This document shows positions 9,304 to 18,609 of a DNA stretch of 64,000 nucleotides, piece after piece (the first letter of the stretch is position 1; each line of letters begins with the position of its first letter). Both the position numbers and the translations under genes were made by a program. This DNA is from Chlorobiaceae bacterium (GTDB taxonomy: Bacteria; Bacteroidota; Ignavibacteria; UBA10030; SZUA-254): positions 123,501 through 187,500 of the forward strand of contig PNNN01000009.1 of the NCBI GenBank assembly GCA_013824245.1. Direction: 5' to 3'. A model generated the notes under the pieces. The model saw nothing but the letters and a program-made list of their open reading frames with translations, searched no databases and was not told the DNA's origin.

Positions 9304-10671
9304 ATGAATTACGAAATAGTTGAATCATTTTCTCAAATGGTTCGAGAGAAACGGATCGACAAGGATATGTTGGCGAGTGTTATCGAAGACGTATTTTCGA
9401 TGATGGTAAGAAAAAAATACGGTCTGGATGCTCGCTTCGATGTCGTTGTTAATATGGATAAAGGTGATATCGAGATTTATCTTGAAAAAGTAATTGTTGA
9501 TAAAATAACAAATCCAAGCACCGAAATTGATCTGGAAACAGTTCGAAAGAAAACAGATGAACCGCTTGAAGTGGGGGATGATTTTGTTGAGGTAGTGGAT
9601 CTAAAAGAATTTGGCAGACGACTTGTAGTAAGTGCGAAACAAAATTTGAGTCAGAGAATTAAGGAAATCGAAAAAGAAGTTGTATACGGCGAGTATAGCA
9701 ACACTATCGGCGAAATCATAGTCGGCGAAATATACCAAGTTCGTAAAGGTGAAATCCTGATTAACCATAATCGGAACGAATTGTATCTTCCGAAAAGTGA
9801 ACAGATTGCGAAGGAACGGTACCGCAAAGGCGATACTATACGGGCTATCATAAAAGAAGTGAGGAAAGATACCGCCACTCCTATGGTAATAATCTCTCGT
9901 GCAGATCCAAAGTTTTTGTCAAAATTATTCGAGACAGAGATTCCGGAAATTTACGATGGAATAATCGAAATTAAAGCGGTAGTTCGTGAACCGGGTGATC
10001 GGTCGAAGGTTGCAGTAGAATCGCACGATGATCGTATTGATGCAGTTGGTGCTTGCGTTGGTATGAAAGGGGTGCGGATTCATGCAATCGTTCGCGAGTT
10101 AAATAATGAAAATATTGATGTGATAAATTATTCTGAAAATTCAACAACGTATATTACGCGAGCGCTTGCGCCGGCAAAAATTAAAAGTATCGTTGTAGAT
10201 GATTCAAAAAAATTGGCTACTGTTGTGGTTGACAAAGATCAAGCATCGTTGGCAATCGGAAGAAATGGTCAGAACATCAGATTGGCGTCTCACCTGACAG
10301 GATTTCAAATAGACCTTATAAAAGAAGGTGCTGAAGAAGAATACGATATGGATTTGGCTGAATTCAGGGAAGAGTTAACGGTTCCGTTATATGAACGACT
10401 TGTTGACGAAGGTTTTACAACTGCCCGCAGCATCATCGAAGCAAATATAGATGCTTTACTTGAGATTGAAGGTTTAACCGAAGATCGAATTCGCGCAATT
10501 AAAGAGATGATGAATCGCGAATTAGAAGAAGCAGAAGTTGATGAAGAAGTAGACAACGAGTACTCCGGGGGAACAACTTCAAAGAAAGATGAAGATGTTG
10601 AATCTCAGGAAGTAACTGAAAAAGATGATTCTTCTGCTGAAGAAAAAAATGAAAATAAGGCGAACGAATAA
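9304..10671 (+). CDS. nusA: Transcription termination/antitermination factor NusA
   Basis: NusA binds RNA polymerase and nascent RNA and modulates pausing, termination and antitermination. The 455 residues comprise the N-terminal polymerase-binding domain (1 to about 125), an S1 domain (about 135-200), two KH domains (about 205-345, with the motif LAIGRNGQNIRLA) and a helix-hairpin-helix segment (about 365-415), ending in an acidic Glu/Asp-rich tail. A strong Shine-Dalgarno sequence (AGGAAGGA) precedes ATG 9304. The leader terminator upstream is a natural site for NusA autoregulation. Confidence 0.97.
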   Translation: MNYEIVESFSQMVREKRIDKDMLASVIEDVFSMMVRKKYGLDARFDVVVNMDKGDIEIYLEKVIVDKITNPSTEIDLETVRKKTDEPLEVGDDFVEVVDLKEFGRRLVVSAKQNLSQRIKEIEKEVVYGEYSNTIGEIIVGEIYQVRKGEILINHNRNELYLPKSEQIAKERYRKGDTIRAIIKEVRKDTATPMVIISRADPKFLSKLFETEIPEIYDGIIEIKAVVREPGDRSKVAVESHDDRIDAVGACVGMKGVRIHAIVRELNNENIDVINYSENSTTYITRALAPAKIKSIVVDDSKKLATVVVDKDQASLAIGRNGQNIRLASHLTGFQIDLIKEGAEEEYDMDLAEFREELTVPLYERLVDEGFTTARSIIEANIDALLEIEGLTEDRIRAIKEMMNRELEEAEVDEEVDNEYSGGTTSKKDEDVESQEVTEKDDSSAEEKNENKANE

Positions 10672-10696
10672 AGACGAAAGCTAAAAAGCGAACTCT

Positions 10697-13477
10697 ATGA
10701 CTGAAAAATCGCATCCAAAGAAAAAGATCTATCAAATCGCGAAAGAAATCAATATCTCGCACGAGACATTGATGGAATATTTGAAAAAGAGAGGACATGA
10801 AGTCAAAAGCCACATGAGTTTGGTTGATGATCCAATGATGCATGATATCCTTTCGCATTTCAAAAAAGATAAAGAGGTTGCTGATAAGCATCAGAAAAAG
10901 ATACAAACCATTCGTGATGCAAAGAAAAAAGCAGATACGAAAACTAGCGAACAACTTGAAGCTCAGAAATCAAAGCTGATCAAGCGCAAGAAAGTTGCAG
11001 ATGTTAAAGAAGAGCCGGTAAAACAAGTAGAAGAAACAGCAGTCGGAGAGCATGCAAAGATACAAATCGAGATTCCGGTAGAAGAGCATTTAGCTGTAAC
11101 GAAAGAAACACCAATTGATAAAACATCCGCTGGTGTTGAAAAAGTGACGGCGGAAATAACAGAACCATCACCCGAAATTTCTGAACATTTGGAGGTGAGT
11201 GAAGTTATTGAAGAAGTGGTTCTTAAGGGAGAAGAAATTGTCGCTCCACCAGAAACGCCTGTTGAGGAAATTCCAAGAGAAATTGTAAAAGAGAAAAAGA
11301 CCCACGAAGTCATGAAACGCCTGACGCCGAAAATGGGTTTGAAGATAAAAGGTAAAATTGATCTTGCTGAGGTTAAGCGTACAACCGATATTCTGGAGGG
11401 AACAACAAAACCCGCATCAGAAGACGCTTCAAAAACCGAAGACGCGAAAAAGAAAAAGAAGAAAAAGAAAAAACGCATAAAAGCAGAGCCAGCAGTCGTT
11501 GTCAAAGAAAAAGAAGAAGACGAGTTAGTTCGGAAAGCTAAGAAGAAGCGCAAACTGAAGTATCGCGAAGTTGATCAAGAAGAGGTAGATGAAGCCATCA
11601 AGAGAACATTGGCAGAGATGGATGAAAGCGCCCCGGTTGTTACACGTGCATCGTTTAAGAAAAAAAGAAAAGAAAAACGTATGATCGAAGAACAACGTCA
11701 GCGCGATGAGCAGGCACTTGAAGCATCGATACTCCGCGTTACGGAATTTGTCTCGGTCAGCGAGTTGTCAAATCTAATGGGTGTGTCCGTTGCCGATGTG
11801 ATTAAAAAGTGTATCGAATTGGGTATTATGGTTTCTATTAATCAGCGGCTTGATAAAGATACAATCACACTCGTTGCAGATGAATTCGGCTTTGAAGTAA
11901 AATTCTTCTCTGAACTTACTGAAGATGCAGTTGTTGACATACCTGATGAAGAGGAAGAACTTGAACCAAGACCGCCCGTAGTTACGATAATGGGACACGT
12001 CGACCATGGTAAAACCTCGTTGCTCGATTACATCAGGCAAGCCAATGTGGTTGCAGGCGAAGCCGGAGGAATTACTCAGCATATAGGCGCTTACATGGTC
12101 TCGTTAAGCGAAACCAAAAGTATAACATTTCTTGATACTCCCGGTCACGAAGCATTTACAGCAATGCGTGCACGCGGCGCCCAATTAACAGATATAGTCG
12201 TTCTGGTTGTTGCAGCAGATGATAATGTTATGCCACAAACAGTTGAGGCAATCAGCCATGCACAGGCGGCAAACGTTCCTATTATTATTGCAATAAATAA
12301 AATGGATAAAGCCGACGCAAATGCAGACCGCATTAGACAACAACTATCCGATAAAAATGTTTTAATTGAAGAGTGGGGTGGAAAATACCAATGCGTTGAA
12401 TTATCTGCACGGACAGGGAAAAACGTAGATCTATTGCTCGAAAAAATTGCGCTCGAATCAGATGTTTTAAACTTAAAGGCAAATCCAAATCGCGAAGCAC
12501 GAGGGGCAGTAATCGAAGCTCAGGTTGATAAAGGAAAAGGAACTGTTGCAACTATTTTAGTGCAAAAAGGAAAATTGGTAATAGGAGATCCGTTCGTTTC
12601 TGGAATACAAAGCGGCCGTGTGCGCGCTATGTATGACGAACGCGGACATCGGGTTGACAGCGCTGGTCCATCAACACCTGTTCAAGTACTCGGATTCGAT
12701 GGTGTACCGCAAGCCGGAGATAGTTTGATTGTAGTTGACAGTGACCACGAAGCTCGCGAGATAAGTCTGCGAAGACAGCAATTGAAACGCGAACAAGATT
12801 TCCGTCTCATTAGAAGTGTTACACTCGATGATCTCTCACAAAAAATTAAAGAAGGTCAAATAAAAGAGTTAAAAGTTATTGTTAAGGGAGATGTTGACGG
12901 ATCAGTTGGCGCCCTTGCCGATTCTCTGATGAAAATATTCCATGCAGAGGTTCGCGTTAATGTTATTCATCGGGCTGTCGGCACAATCACTGAATCCGAT
13001 GTCTTATTGGCAGCGGCTTCGGGTGCTGTTATTATCGGATTCCATGTTAGACCGAATATAAACGCGCGTAGACTTGCCGAGCAAGAAAATGTCGATATCC
13101 GGCTTTACAACATCATCTATGATGCTATCGATGATGTGAAGAAGGCGCTTGAAGGATTATTGGCTCCGGAGAAGAAAGAAGAAATCACGGCAACTATCGA
13201 AGTTCGGGATATATTTAAAGTTCCCAAAATGGGCACAATCGCCGGTTGCTTTGTGCAAGACGGCAAAATAGCGCGCGGAAATAAAGTGCGTTTGGTCAGG
13301 GATGGAATCGTTATGTTCGAAGGCGGTCTCTCATCGTTGAAAAGATTTAAAGACGACGTCAGAGAAGTAGAATCGGGATTCGAATGCGGTTTAGGGTTAG
13401 ATGGTTTCAACGATATCAAAGTTGGCGATATTATTGAAGCTTATAAAGTTGTTGAAACGATGAGAAAATTAGGATAA
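10697..13477 (+). CDS. infB: Translation initiation factor IF-2
   Basis: IF-2 is the GTPase that delivers fMet-tRNA to the 30S subunit and promotes subunit joining. Of 926 residues, the first 60 or so form an IF2-N module, then comes a long charged linker (to about 330) rich in Glu and Lys with a run of nine lysines. The G domain begins near residue 433 (GHVDHGKTS), with DTPGHEAF and NKMD following, then domains II, III and IV ending GDIIEAYKVVE. The length is in the long-form range. It lies 25 bp after nusA and 4 bp before rbfA. Confidence 0.97.
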   Translation: MTEKSHPKKKIYQIAKEINISHETLMEYLKKRGHEVKSHMSLVDDPMMHDILSHFKKDKEVADKHQKKIQTIRDAKKKADTKTSEQLEAQKSKLIKRKKVADVKEEPVKQVEETAVGEHAKIQIEIPVEEHLAVTKETPIDKTSAGVEKVTAEITEPSPEISEHLEVSEVIEEVVLKGEEIVAPPETPVEEIPREIVKEKKTHEVMKRLTPKMGLKIKGKIDLAEVKRTTDILEGTTKPASEDASKTEDAKKKKKKKKKRIKAEPAVVVKEKEEDELVRKAKKKRKLKYREVDQEEVDEAIKRTLAEMDESAPVVTRASFKKKRKEKRMIEEQRQRDEQALEASILRVTEFVSVSELSNLMGVSVADVIKKCIELGIMVSINQRLDKDTITLVADEFGFEVKFFSELTEDAVVDIPDEEEELEPRPPVVTIMGHVDHGKTSLLDYIRQANVVAGEAGGITQHIGAYMVSLSETKSITFLDTPGHEAFTAMRARGAQLTDIVVLVVAADDNVMPQTVEAISHAQAANVPIIIAINKMDKADANADRIRQQLSDKNVLIEEWGGKYQCVELSARTGKNVDLLLEKIALESDVLNLKANPNREARGAVIEAQVDKGKGTVATILVQKGKLVIGDPFVSGIQSGRVRAMYDERGHRVDSAGPSTPVQVLGFDGVPQAGDSLIVVDSDHEAREISLRRQQLKREQDFRLIRSVTLDDLSQKIKEGQIKELKVIVKGDVDGSVGALADSLMKIFHAEVRVNVIHRAVGTITESDVLLAAASGAVIIGFHVRPNINARRLAEQENVDIRLYNIIYDAIDDVKKALEGLLAPEKKEEITATIEVRDIFKVPKMGTIAGCFVQDGKIARGNKVRLVRDGIVMFEGGLSSLKRFKDDVREVESGFECGLGLDGFNDIKVGDIIEAYKVVETMRKLG

Positions 13478-13481
13478 AAAA

Positions 13482-13844
13482 ATGACGTTACGAACTGATA
13501 AAGTCGCTTCATTAATAAAAGAAGAGATCGGTTCATTTATCACGCGTGAATACCGCGATCCCGCTTACGGATTGATAACGGTTACCGAGGTAATTGTTAC
13601 ACCCGATATTCGTATTGCCAAAATATATATCAGTATAATGGGTTCTGAAAAAGTAAGAGACGCTACATTTAGAATGCTCGAAAACAACAAAGGCCAGCTA
13701 CGCTCTGTCATCGGATCTCATCTCACTTTGAAGTTTACTCCGGCAATTCAGCTTTATATCGATGAGACTCTCGATCGTGTTGAGAAAATTGATAAATTAT
13801 TAAAAAAGATACACGAAAAAGAGGAACATAAAGACGGTCAATGA
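13482..13844 (+). CDS. rbfA: 30S ribosome-binding factor RbfA
   Basis: RbfA is a KH-fold protein that binds the pre-30S subunit near helix 1 of 16S rRNA and helps its maturation, particularly in the cold. The 120-residue size and the segments RTDKVASLIKEEIGSFI, DPAYGLITVTEV and LKFTPAIQLYIDETLDRVEKIDKLL fit the family well. Its stop overlaps the ribF start by 4 nt (ATGA at 13841). In related genomes truB commonly lies between these two genes and it is absent here. Confidence 0.96.
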   Translation: MTLRTDKVASLIKEEIGSFITREYRDPAYGLITVTEVIVTPDIRIAKIYISIMGSEKVRDATFRMLENNKGQLRSVIGSHLTLKFTPAIQLYIDETLDRVEKIDKLLKKIHEKEEHKDGQ

Positions 13845-14779
13845 ATGTTATTTCTTCCACAAAGGAATTAAGATTCGGGAATAAAAGCGTTGTTACTGTT
13901 GGAACTTATGATGGAGTTCACGAAGGGCATCGGGCAATACTGAATCGTGTTTTACAAAAAGCGAATGAAACCGCTGGACAAAGTATTGTTGTAACATTCG
14001 ATCCTCATCCTAAAGAAGTTGTTGGCAGAGGAAAAGTGGGATTACTGACCACTCTCGATGAACGGATCGCGATAATGGAAGAACTCGGTATCGAGAATGT
14101 TTTAGTGTTAAAATTCACCCATGAATTTTCTCAGCAAACTTCTCGTGAATTTTATCGAAATCATATTATAACAAACAGCACTGTTACAGATGTAATTGTC
14201 GGTTACGATCACTCGTTTGGAAAAGATAGAAGCTCAAATATTTCTGATTTGGAAACGTTAGGCAAAGAATATAATTTTAATGTTGAAGTTGTGCCGCCGA
14301 CCTCGATCGACGGTGATATCGTCAGCAGCACAAAAATCAGGAATTTGTTGAAGGAAGGATCTGTTGACCGGGCGGCGCTTTATCTCGGCAATCCTTATTT
14401 TTTAAACGGGATCGTTATAACCGGAGACAGGCGTGGTGCGACTCTCGGATTTCCGACGGCAAATATTAAGCTCTCATCAGAGTTCAAAATATTACCGAAA
14501 GATGGAGTTTATTGCGTCTCGGCAGAGTTGGAAAATAATAAGTTTATCGGTATGATGAATATCGGATATAGGCCCACATTTAAAACGGGCAATGAAAAAT
14601 ATTTAGAAGTAAATCTTTTCGATTTTGAAGGTGATCTCTACAACAAAAATATTAAGATCAATTTTCTGAAATGGATTAGAGAAGAAAAAGTTTTTAAAAC
14701 AAAAGAAGATTTAATCACCCAATTACATAGTGACCGCGGCAAGTGTCAGAGCTACACGGCTGCATCACAGATACTTTAG
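13841..14779 (+). CDS. ribF: Bifunctional riboflavin kinase/FAD synthetase
   Basis: RibF makes FMN from riboflavin and then FAD. The N-terminal nucleotidyltransferase domain (about 1-180) shows [23 protein letters not shown] and SSTKIRNLL. The C-terminal flavokinase domain (about 185-305) shows [15 protein letters not shown] and NIGYRPTF. Its 312 residues match the family. The start codon overlaps rbfA by 4 nt, so flavin cofactor synthesis is coupled to the ribosome-maturation operon. It is followed by rpsO. Confidence 0.96.
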   Translation: MNVISSTKELRFGNKSVVTVGTYDGVHEGHRAILNRVLQKANETAGQSIVVTFDPHPKEVVGRGKVGLLTTLDERIAIMEELGIENVLVLKFTHEFSQQTSREFYRNHIITNSTVTDVIVGYDHSFGKDRSSNISDLETLGKEYNFNVEVVPPTSIDGDIVSSTKIRNLLKEGSVDRAALYLGNPYFLNGIVITGDRRGATLGFPTANIKLSSEFKILPKDGVYCVSAELENNKFIGMMNIGYRPTFKTGNEKYLEVNLFDFEGDLYNKNIKINFLKWIREEKVFKTKEDLITQLHSDRGKCQSYTAASQIL

Positions 14780-14795
14780 TGAAAAGGAGAAACAT

Positions 14796-15065
14796 ATGCC
14801 ACTGACAAAAGAAAAAAAACAGGAGCTCATAACGAAATTCGGCAAGTCGCCGACCGATTCTGGCTCACCAGAGGTTCAGATCGCAATTCTAACTACAAGA
14901 ATAAACGAACTGTCCTCGCACTTCGCATCTAACGTTAAAGATAATCATTCACGATACGGATTGTTGAAGATGGTTGGAAAGCGACGTAGTTTACTGGAAT
15001 ATCTCCAGAAGAAGAATGTAGATCGATACCGCACAATATTAAAAGAACTAGAACTAAGAAAATAA
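14796..15065 (+). CDS. rpsO: 30S ribosomal protein S15
   Basis: This is an 89-residue, highly conserved S15 protein ([41 protein letters not shown]), which binds 16S rRNA in the central domain of the 30S subunit. ATG 14796 is chosen because GGAG lies 8 nt upstream and the N-terminus [12 protein letters not shown] matches the family; an open frame extends upstream into ribF but is not expected to be used. It sits 16 bp after ribF and 42 bp before pnp, the classical rpsO-pnp pair. Confidence 0.97.
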   Translation: MPLTKEKKQELITKFGKSPTDSGSPEVQIAILTTRINELSSHFASNVKDNHSRYGLLKMVGKRRSLLEYLQKKNVDRYRTILKELELRK

Positions 15066-15107
15066 GTTTCACAAAAACTAACAGAGAATTCGAAAGAAGA
15101 AATAGAA

Positions 15108-17381
15108 ATGGTAATAAAAAAAGAGATTGAATTAGGAGGACGTACTTTCTCGCTGGAAACAGGGAAGTATGCTAAACAAGCCGATGGCTCCGTGATGGTG
15201 CGATATGGCGACACGATGGTATTGGCAACTGTTGTTGCTTCTATGGATGTTAAAGAAGGAATGGATTATTTTCCGCTTCAGGTTGAATATCGAGAAAGAA
15301 CTGCGGCAGCCGGAAAAATTCCGGGCGGTTTCCTGAAACGCGAAGGAAGACCTTCGGAAAAAGAAATCCTATCAGCCCGCTTGATCGATAGACCCATTCG
15401 TCCCATGTTCCCGGAAGAATTTAAATCGGAGACGCAGGTTGTTTTAACCGTGTTTTCATCGGATGTTGAAAACGACGCAGATTGTCTCGGGGCAGTCGGC
15501 GCTTCGGCGGCTCTGATGATCAGCAATATACCGTTCGCCGGTCCGGTTGCAGAAGTGAGAGTAGGCAGAGTTGAAGGAACATTGATTATCAACCCGACCT
15601 TTTCTGAACTTGCAAAAAGCGATCTGGATGTAACGGTTGCAGGTACGATTGATTCAATCGCAATGGTTGAAGGTGAAGGAAAAGAAATATTAGAACAAGA
15701 TTTGCTTGATGTTCTGCGTTTCGCTCAGGAGAACATAAAAATAATATGTCAACTTCAATTGGAACTTGTTAAAGAGATCAATAAACCAAAACGCGAGATA
15801 CCGGTTAATCTTCTTAAGAAAGAATTATTCGAACCGGTTTCAAAAGTGGCAAGAACCAAAATAAGCGAAGTTACTCATCAGATTCTGAAGAAAGAAGAAC
15901 GAAGCAAAGCGAATGAGGAAATATTACATGCCAGCATGGAAGCTTTGAAAACCGAAATTGTCGGAGTTAAACTTACTTTAGACGATATTGATAAGGCGCT
16001 GTATCATGAAAGTCCTGCCGCATTCATCGAGTCTAAGGAATCACTTATCGGAGAAATATTTCAAGACATCGAATATGAAGAGATGCGTAAGATGATTTTG
16101 AAAGAAGGAAAGCGTCTTGATGGTCGCGGTGTTAAAGATATTCGTAACATAACTTGCGAGATAGGAATTCTGCCGCGAACTCACGGTTCGGCACTTTTCA
16201 CTCGCGGTGAAACACAAAGCTTAACCACTGCCACGCTCGGCACAAAAACGGATGAACAAATTTTAGACGGACTTCTTCCGGAATCCACCAAGCGGTTCAT
16301 GCTTCATTATAATTTCCCGCCATACTCAACCGGCGAAGTTGGAAGAATGACAGGCACCGGAAGGCGCGAGGTTGGTCATGGTAACCTTGCTGAAAGATCT
16401 TTAAAAAATCTGATGCCGCCAGAGATTGAATTCCCTTATACAATTCGTATTGTTTCAGATATACTTGAATCTAACGGATCTTCTTCGATGGCAACTGTAT
16501 GTGCAGGCGCGTTAGCGCTTTTAGATGCAGGCATTCCTCTTAAAAAATCTGTCGCAGGAATTGCAATGGGTTTGATAAAAGAAGGAAATGACATCGCGAT
16601 ACTGAGCGATATTCTTGGGAATGAAGATCATCTTGGAGATATGGATTTCAAAGTTGCCGGTACTAAAGATGGTATCACGGGTCTCCAGATGGATATTAAA
16701 ATACAGGGTATTTCATTTGAAGTATTCGAACGTGCGTTATTGCAAGCGCGTGAAGGTCGATTGCATATTCTAGGTATTATGGATCAAACTATACAAGCAC
16801 CTAGAGCAGAATTATCGCAATATGCTCCACGCCTGACTACAATGAAAATTCCGATTGATATGATCGGTACGGTTATTGGACCCGGCGGAAAAATGATCCG
16901 TCAGATTGTAAAAGATACCGGTGCCGAAATCAACATTGAAGACGATGGAACAATAGTGATTGCGTCTGTATCTTCAGAAGGCAGCAATAAAGCTCAAGCC
17001 ATTATCAATAGTTTAGTAGAAGCGCCCGAAGTTGGAAAAACATACAAAGGCAAAGTTACCAAGATTATGGATTTCGGTGCGTTTGTAGAATTCCTGCCGG
17101 GTAAAGAAGGACTTGTTCATATTTCTCATCTCGATATTAACCGCGTTAATAAAGTAACAGATGTTGTTAATGTTGGCGACGAGATTGAAGTAAAACTGAT
17201 TAAGATTGACGATGAGGGTAGAAAAAATCTAAGTCGTAAAGCGCTTATGCCCGGTTACGATGCAGAGGCAGAAGCCCAGAAAGAAAAAGAACGTCGCGAC
17301 TCGCGCCCGCCAAGGCGTGATGGCGATAGAAACGGCGGAGGACATCGCGGAGGCGGTGGACACAGACCCCATCGCGGTTAA
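15108..17381 (+). CDS. pnp: Polyribonucleotide nucleotidyltransferase (PNPase)
   Basis: PNPase is the phosphate-dependent 3'-5' exoribonuclease of mRNA decay. The 757 residues hold two RNase PH-like cores (about 10-220 and 325-540), separated by a helical domain, then a KH domain (MIGTVIGPGGKMIRQI) and an S1 domain (GKVTKIMDFGAFVEF). The last 30 residues are an Arg/Gly/His/Asp-rich tail (for example RNGGGHRGGGGH), which probably adds RNA affinity. It ends the long translation cluster and is followed by a hairpin terminator. Confidence 0.97.
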   Translation: MVIKKEIELGGRTFSLETGKYAKQADGSVMVRYGDTMVLATVVASMDVKEGMDYFPLQVEYRERTAAAGKIPGGFLKREGRPSEKEILSARLIDRPIRPMFPEEFKSETQVVLTVFSSDVENDADCLGAVGASAALMISNIPFAGPVAEVRVGRVEGTLIINPTFSELAKSDLDVTVAGTIDSIAMVEGEGKEILEQDLLDVLRFAQENIKIICQLQLELVKEINKPKREIPVNLLKKELFEPVSKVARTKISEVTHQILKKEERSKANEEILHASMEALKTEIVGVKLTLDDIDKALYHESPAAFIESKESLIGEIFQDIEYEEMRKMILKEGKRLDGRGVKDIRNITCEIGILPRTHGSALFTRGETQSLTTATLGTKTDEQILDGLLPESTKRFMLHYNFPPYSTGEVGRMTGTGRREVGHGNLAERSLKNLMPPEIEFPYTIRIVSDILESNGSSSMATVCAGALALLDAGIPLKKSVAGIAMGLIKEGNDIAILSDILGNEDHLGDMDFKVAGTKDGITGLQMDIKIQGISFEVFERALLQAREGRLHILGIMDQTIQAPRAELSQYAPRLTTMKIPIDMIGTVIGPGGKMIRQIVKDTGAEINIEDDGTIVIASVSSEGSNKAQAIINSLVEAPEVGKTYKGKVTKIMDFGAFVEFLPGKEGLVHISHLDINRVNKVTDVVNVGDEIEVKLIKIDDEGRKNLSRKALMPGYDAEAEAQKEKERRDSRPPRRDGDRNGGGHRGGGGHRPHRG

Positions 17382-17398
17382 TCCGTAAACAAAATAAT

Positions 17399-17437
17399 AA
17401 TCCCGTGAGATCAGTTTAATTTAGATTTCACGGGATT
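17399..17437 (+). terminator. Terminator after pnp
   Basis: The 10-bp inverted repeat AATCCCGTGA (17399-17408) with TCACGGGATT (17428-17437) begins 17 bp after the pnp stop codon and is followed by ATTTATTG. The T tract is imperfect. Confidence 0.65.
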
Positions 17438-17526
17438 ATTTATTGATAGACCTGACATAAAAGCTATTTATTTGAGTCGAGGATGGCTTTAAAACCGATT
17501 TATCACGATGTATGTGGTTTGGGTAG

Positions 17527-17653
17527 TAACCGATCAAATATTGTTTTCACAAGTTGAGATCGGTGTATAAGCCAAAATCTGCAAAACCAGCGTAACCGCA
17601 ACCTCCAGGTTGCGATAGTTCAATGTTTTCGCAGACATAAAGTCCGCGGCTAC
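17527..17653. repeat. Structured direct repeat, copy 1
   Basis: This copy shares about 80 nearly identical bases (17527-17606) with 18418-18497 and ends in the same 13-bp sequence AGTCCGCGGCTAC (17641-17653). It contains the inverted repeat ACCGATC (17529-17535) with GATCGGT (17558-17564), and a hairpin CGCAACCT (17597-17604) with AGGTTGCG (17607-17614). The rest of the gap 17438-17835 holds one dispersed palindrome and no credible gene. Confidence 0.8.
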
Positions 17654-17690
17654 CAGAAAATATTTCTTTTTAGACAACCCCGTTTACAAT

Positions 17691-17715
17691 TTGTAGAACG
17701 AACTTCAGTTCGTTA
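17691..17715 (+). repeat. Dispersed palindrome GTAGAACGAACTTCAGTTCG, copy 1
   Basis: The core AACGAACT (17697-17704) and AGTTCGTT (17707-17714) form an 8-bp stem with a 2-base loop. The same 20-odd bases recur at 20325-20346 and, inverted, at 47570-47593. Confidence 0.8.
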
Positions 17716-17835
17716 GATATGAATGTAACGTGGAGATTTATTTTGAGAAAAGCTACAGCGAACAGTTTTTATATCTAAATGACGTAATCATTCACCTACT
17801 TGGCTTTTACAATCCTGGGCATCATACATTTACTC

Positions 17836-18102
17836 CTATATTTTTCGATAAATATCTTTTCGATGACGGATTCTTTCTATAGTTATTGTTTTTGATTTTA
17901 AATCGATAGAATAGACAATCCGATAATCTCCCACTCTGCATCTGAACATGTTCTCATGACCAAATAATTTCTGATGTTCTATGGTGAAAGGATTGGAAGA
18001 AATTAAGTCTATTCTGTTGGCAACTCTAGCGATAATACTATTTGGTAAGCGTCTGATCTCTTTCTCTGCAGAAGAAGTGAAAATTATTTCAAATGCGGTC
18101 AT
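17836..18102 (-). CDS. RelE/ParE-superfamily toxin
   Basis: This 88-residue protein has the RelE layout: an N-terminal FEIIFTSSAEKEIRRLP strand and helix, a central FRCRVGDYRIVYSI beta sheet and a C-terminal IERIRHRKDIYRK strand with the basic residues used for mRNA cleavage on the ribosome in the RelE family. Its gene overlaps the upstream antitoxin gene by 14 nt, the usual antitoxin-toxin order. The pair is bracketed by the direct repeats at 17527-17653 and 18418-18582, which suggests a small mobile or shuffled cassette. Confidence 0.9.
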   Translation of the reverse strand: MTAFEIIFTSSAEKEIRRLPNSIIARVANRIDLISSNPFTIEHQKLFGHENMFRCRVGDYRIVYSIDLKSKTITIERIRHRKDIYRKI

Positions 18103-18295
18103 CTTTTTTTAGTCGCTTTTTAATTTCACTCCATGAGATTCTCGGTTCCTCTTTTCGTGAAGCTACTACTGAGAGGTCTTTCAAATCTTCTAATAATTTA
18201 TCGTATGTTTCGATAGGAAGAACGACAGCTTTTTTATTTCCTTTTTTGTCAACGATATATGTTGCTTCCGGTTCTTTTACTTTGGACATCTGCAA
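18089..18295 (-). CDS. Antitoxin of the RelE pair (Phd/RelB-like)
   Basis: This 68-residue protein reads TYIVDKKGNKKAVVLPIETYDKLLEDLKDL, a Phd/YefM-like N-terminal DNA-binding strand-helix pattern, followed by a charged C-terminal tail that should wrap the toxin. It probably represses its own promoter together with RelE. A second in-frame ATG two codons in could be the real start. A possible promoter (TTTTAT, 17 bp, TATTAT) lies upstream on the minus strand. Confidence 0.85.
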   Translation of the reverse strand: MQMSKVKEPEATYIVDKKGNKKAVVLPIETYDKLLEDLKDLSVVASRKEEPRISWSEIKKRLKKDDRI

Positions 18296-18417
18296 GATTC
18301 CTATAAATTGACTTTGCTTAAATAATACTAATTATTTTCATATAATAAAACTTAATTCAAGTAGAGTTATCACATTTAGAGTTGTAAATCTTTAATTGCC
18401 GGTGGGTTCAGAAGTAA

Positions 18418-18582
18418 TAACCGATCAAATCTTGTTTTCACCAGTTGAGATCGGTGTATAAGCCAAAATCTGCAAAACCAGCGTAGCCGCAATCTCCTCA
18501 TAGCTTCAACTTGAGATGATTGCGTATAATTGCAACAACGCGGACATTTATCTTATGACAACAAAAAAAAGTCCGCGGCTAC
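18418..18582. repeat. Structured direct repeat, copy 2
   Basis: The first 80 bases match copy 1 at 17527-17606 with only a few substitutions, and the last 13 (18570-18582) match its end. GTAGCCGC (18483-18490) pairs with GCGGCTAC (18575-18582) and CGCGGAC (18539-18545) pairs with GTCCGCG (18571-18577), so the unit can fold into a closed structure. The gap 18296-18609 holds only this repeat and the antitoxin promoter region. Confidence 0.8.
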
Positions 18583-18609
18583 AACTTTCGAGAACCGGGT
18601 TTTGACCGT

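Noticed and set aside
10499..11553. Long minus-strand open frames opposite nusA and infB
   Set aside because: They are shadows of Lys/Glu-rich coding sequence, giving low-complexity Phe/Ser-rich translations.
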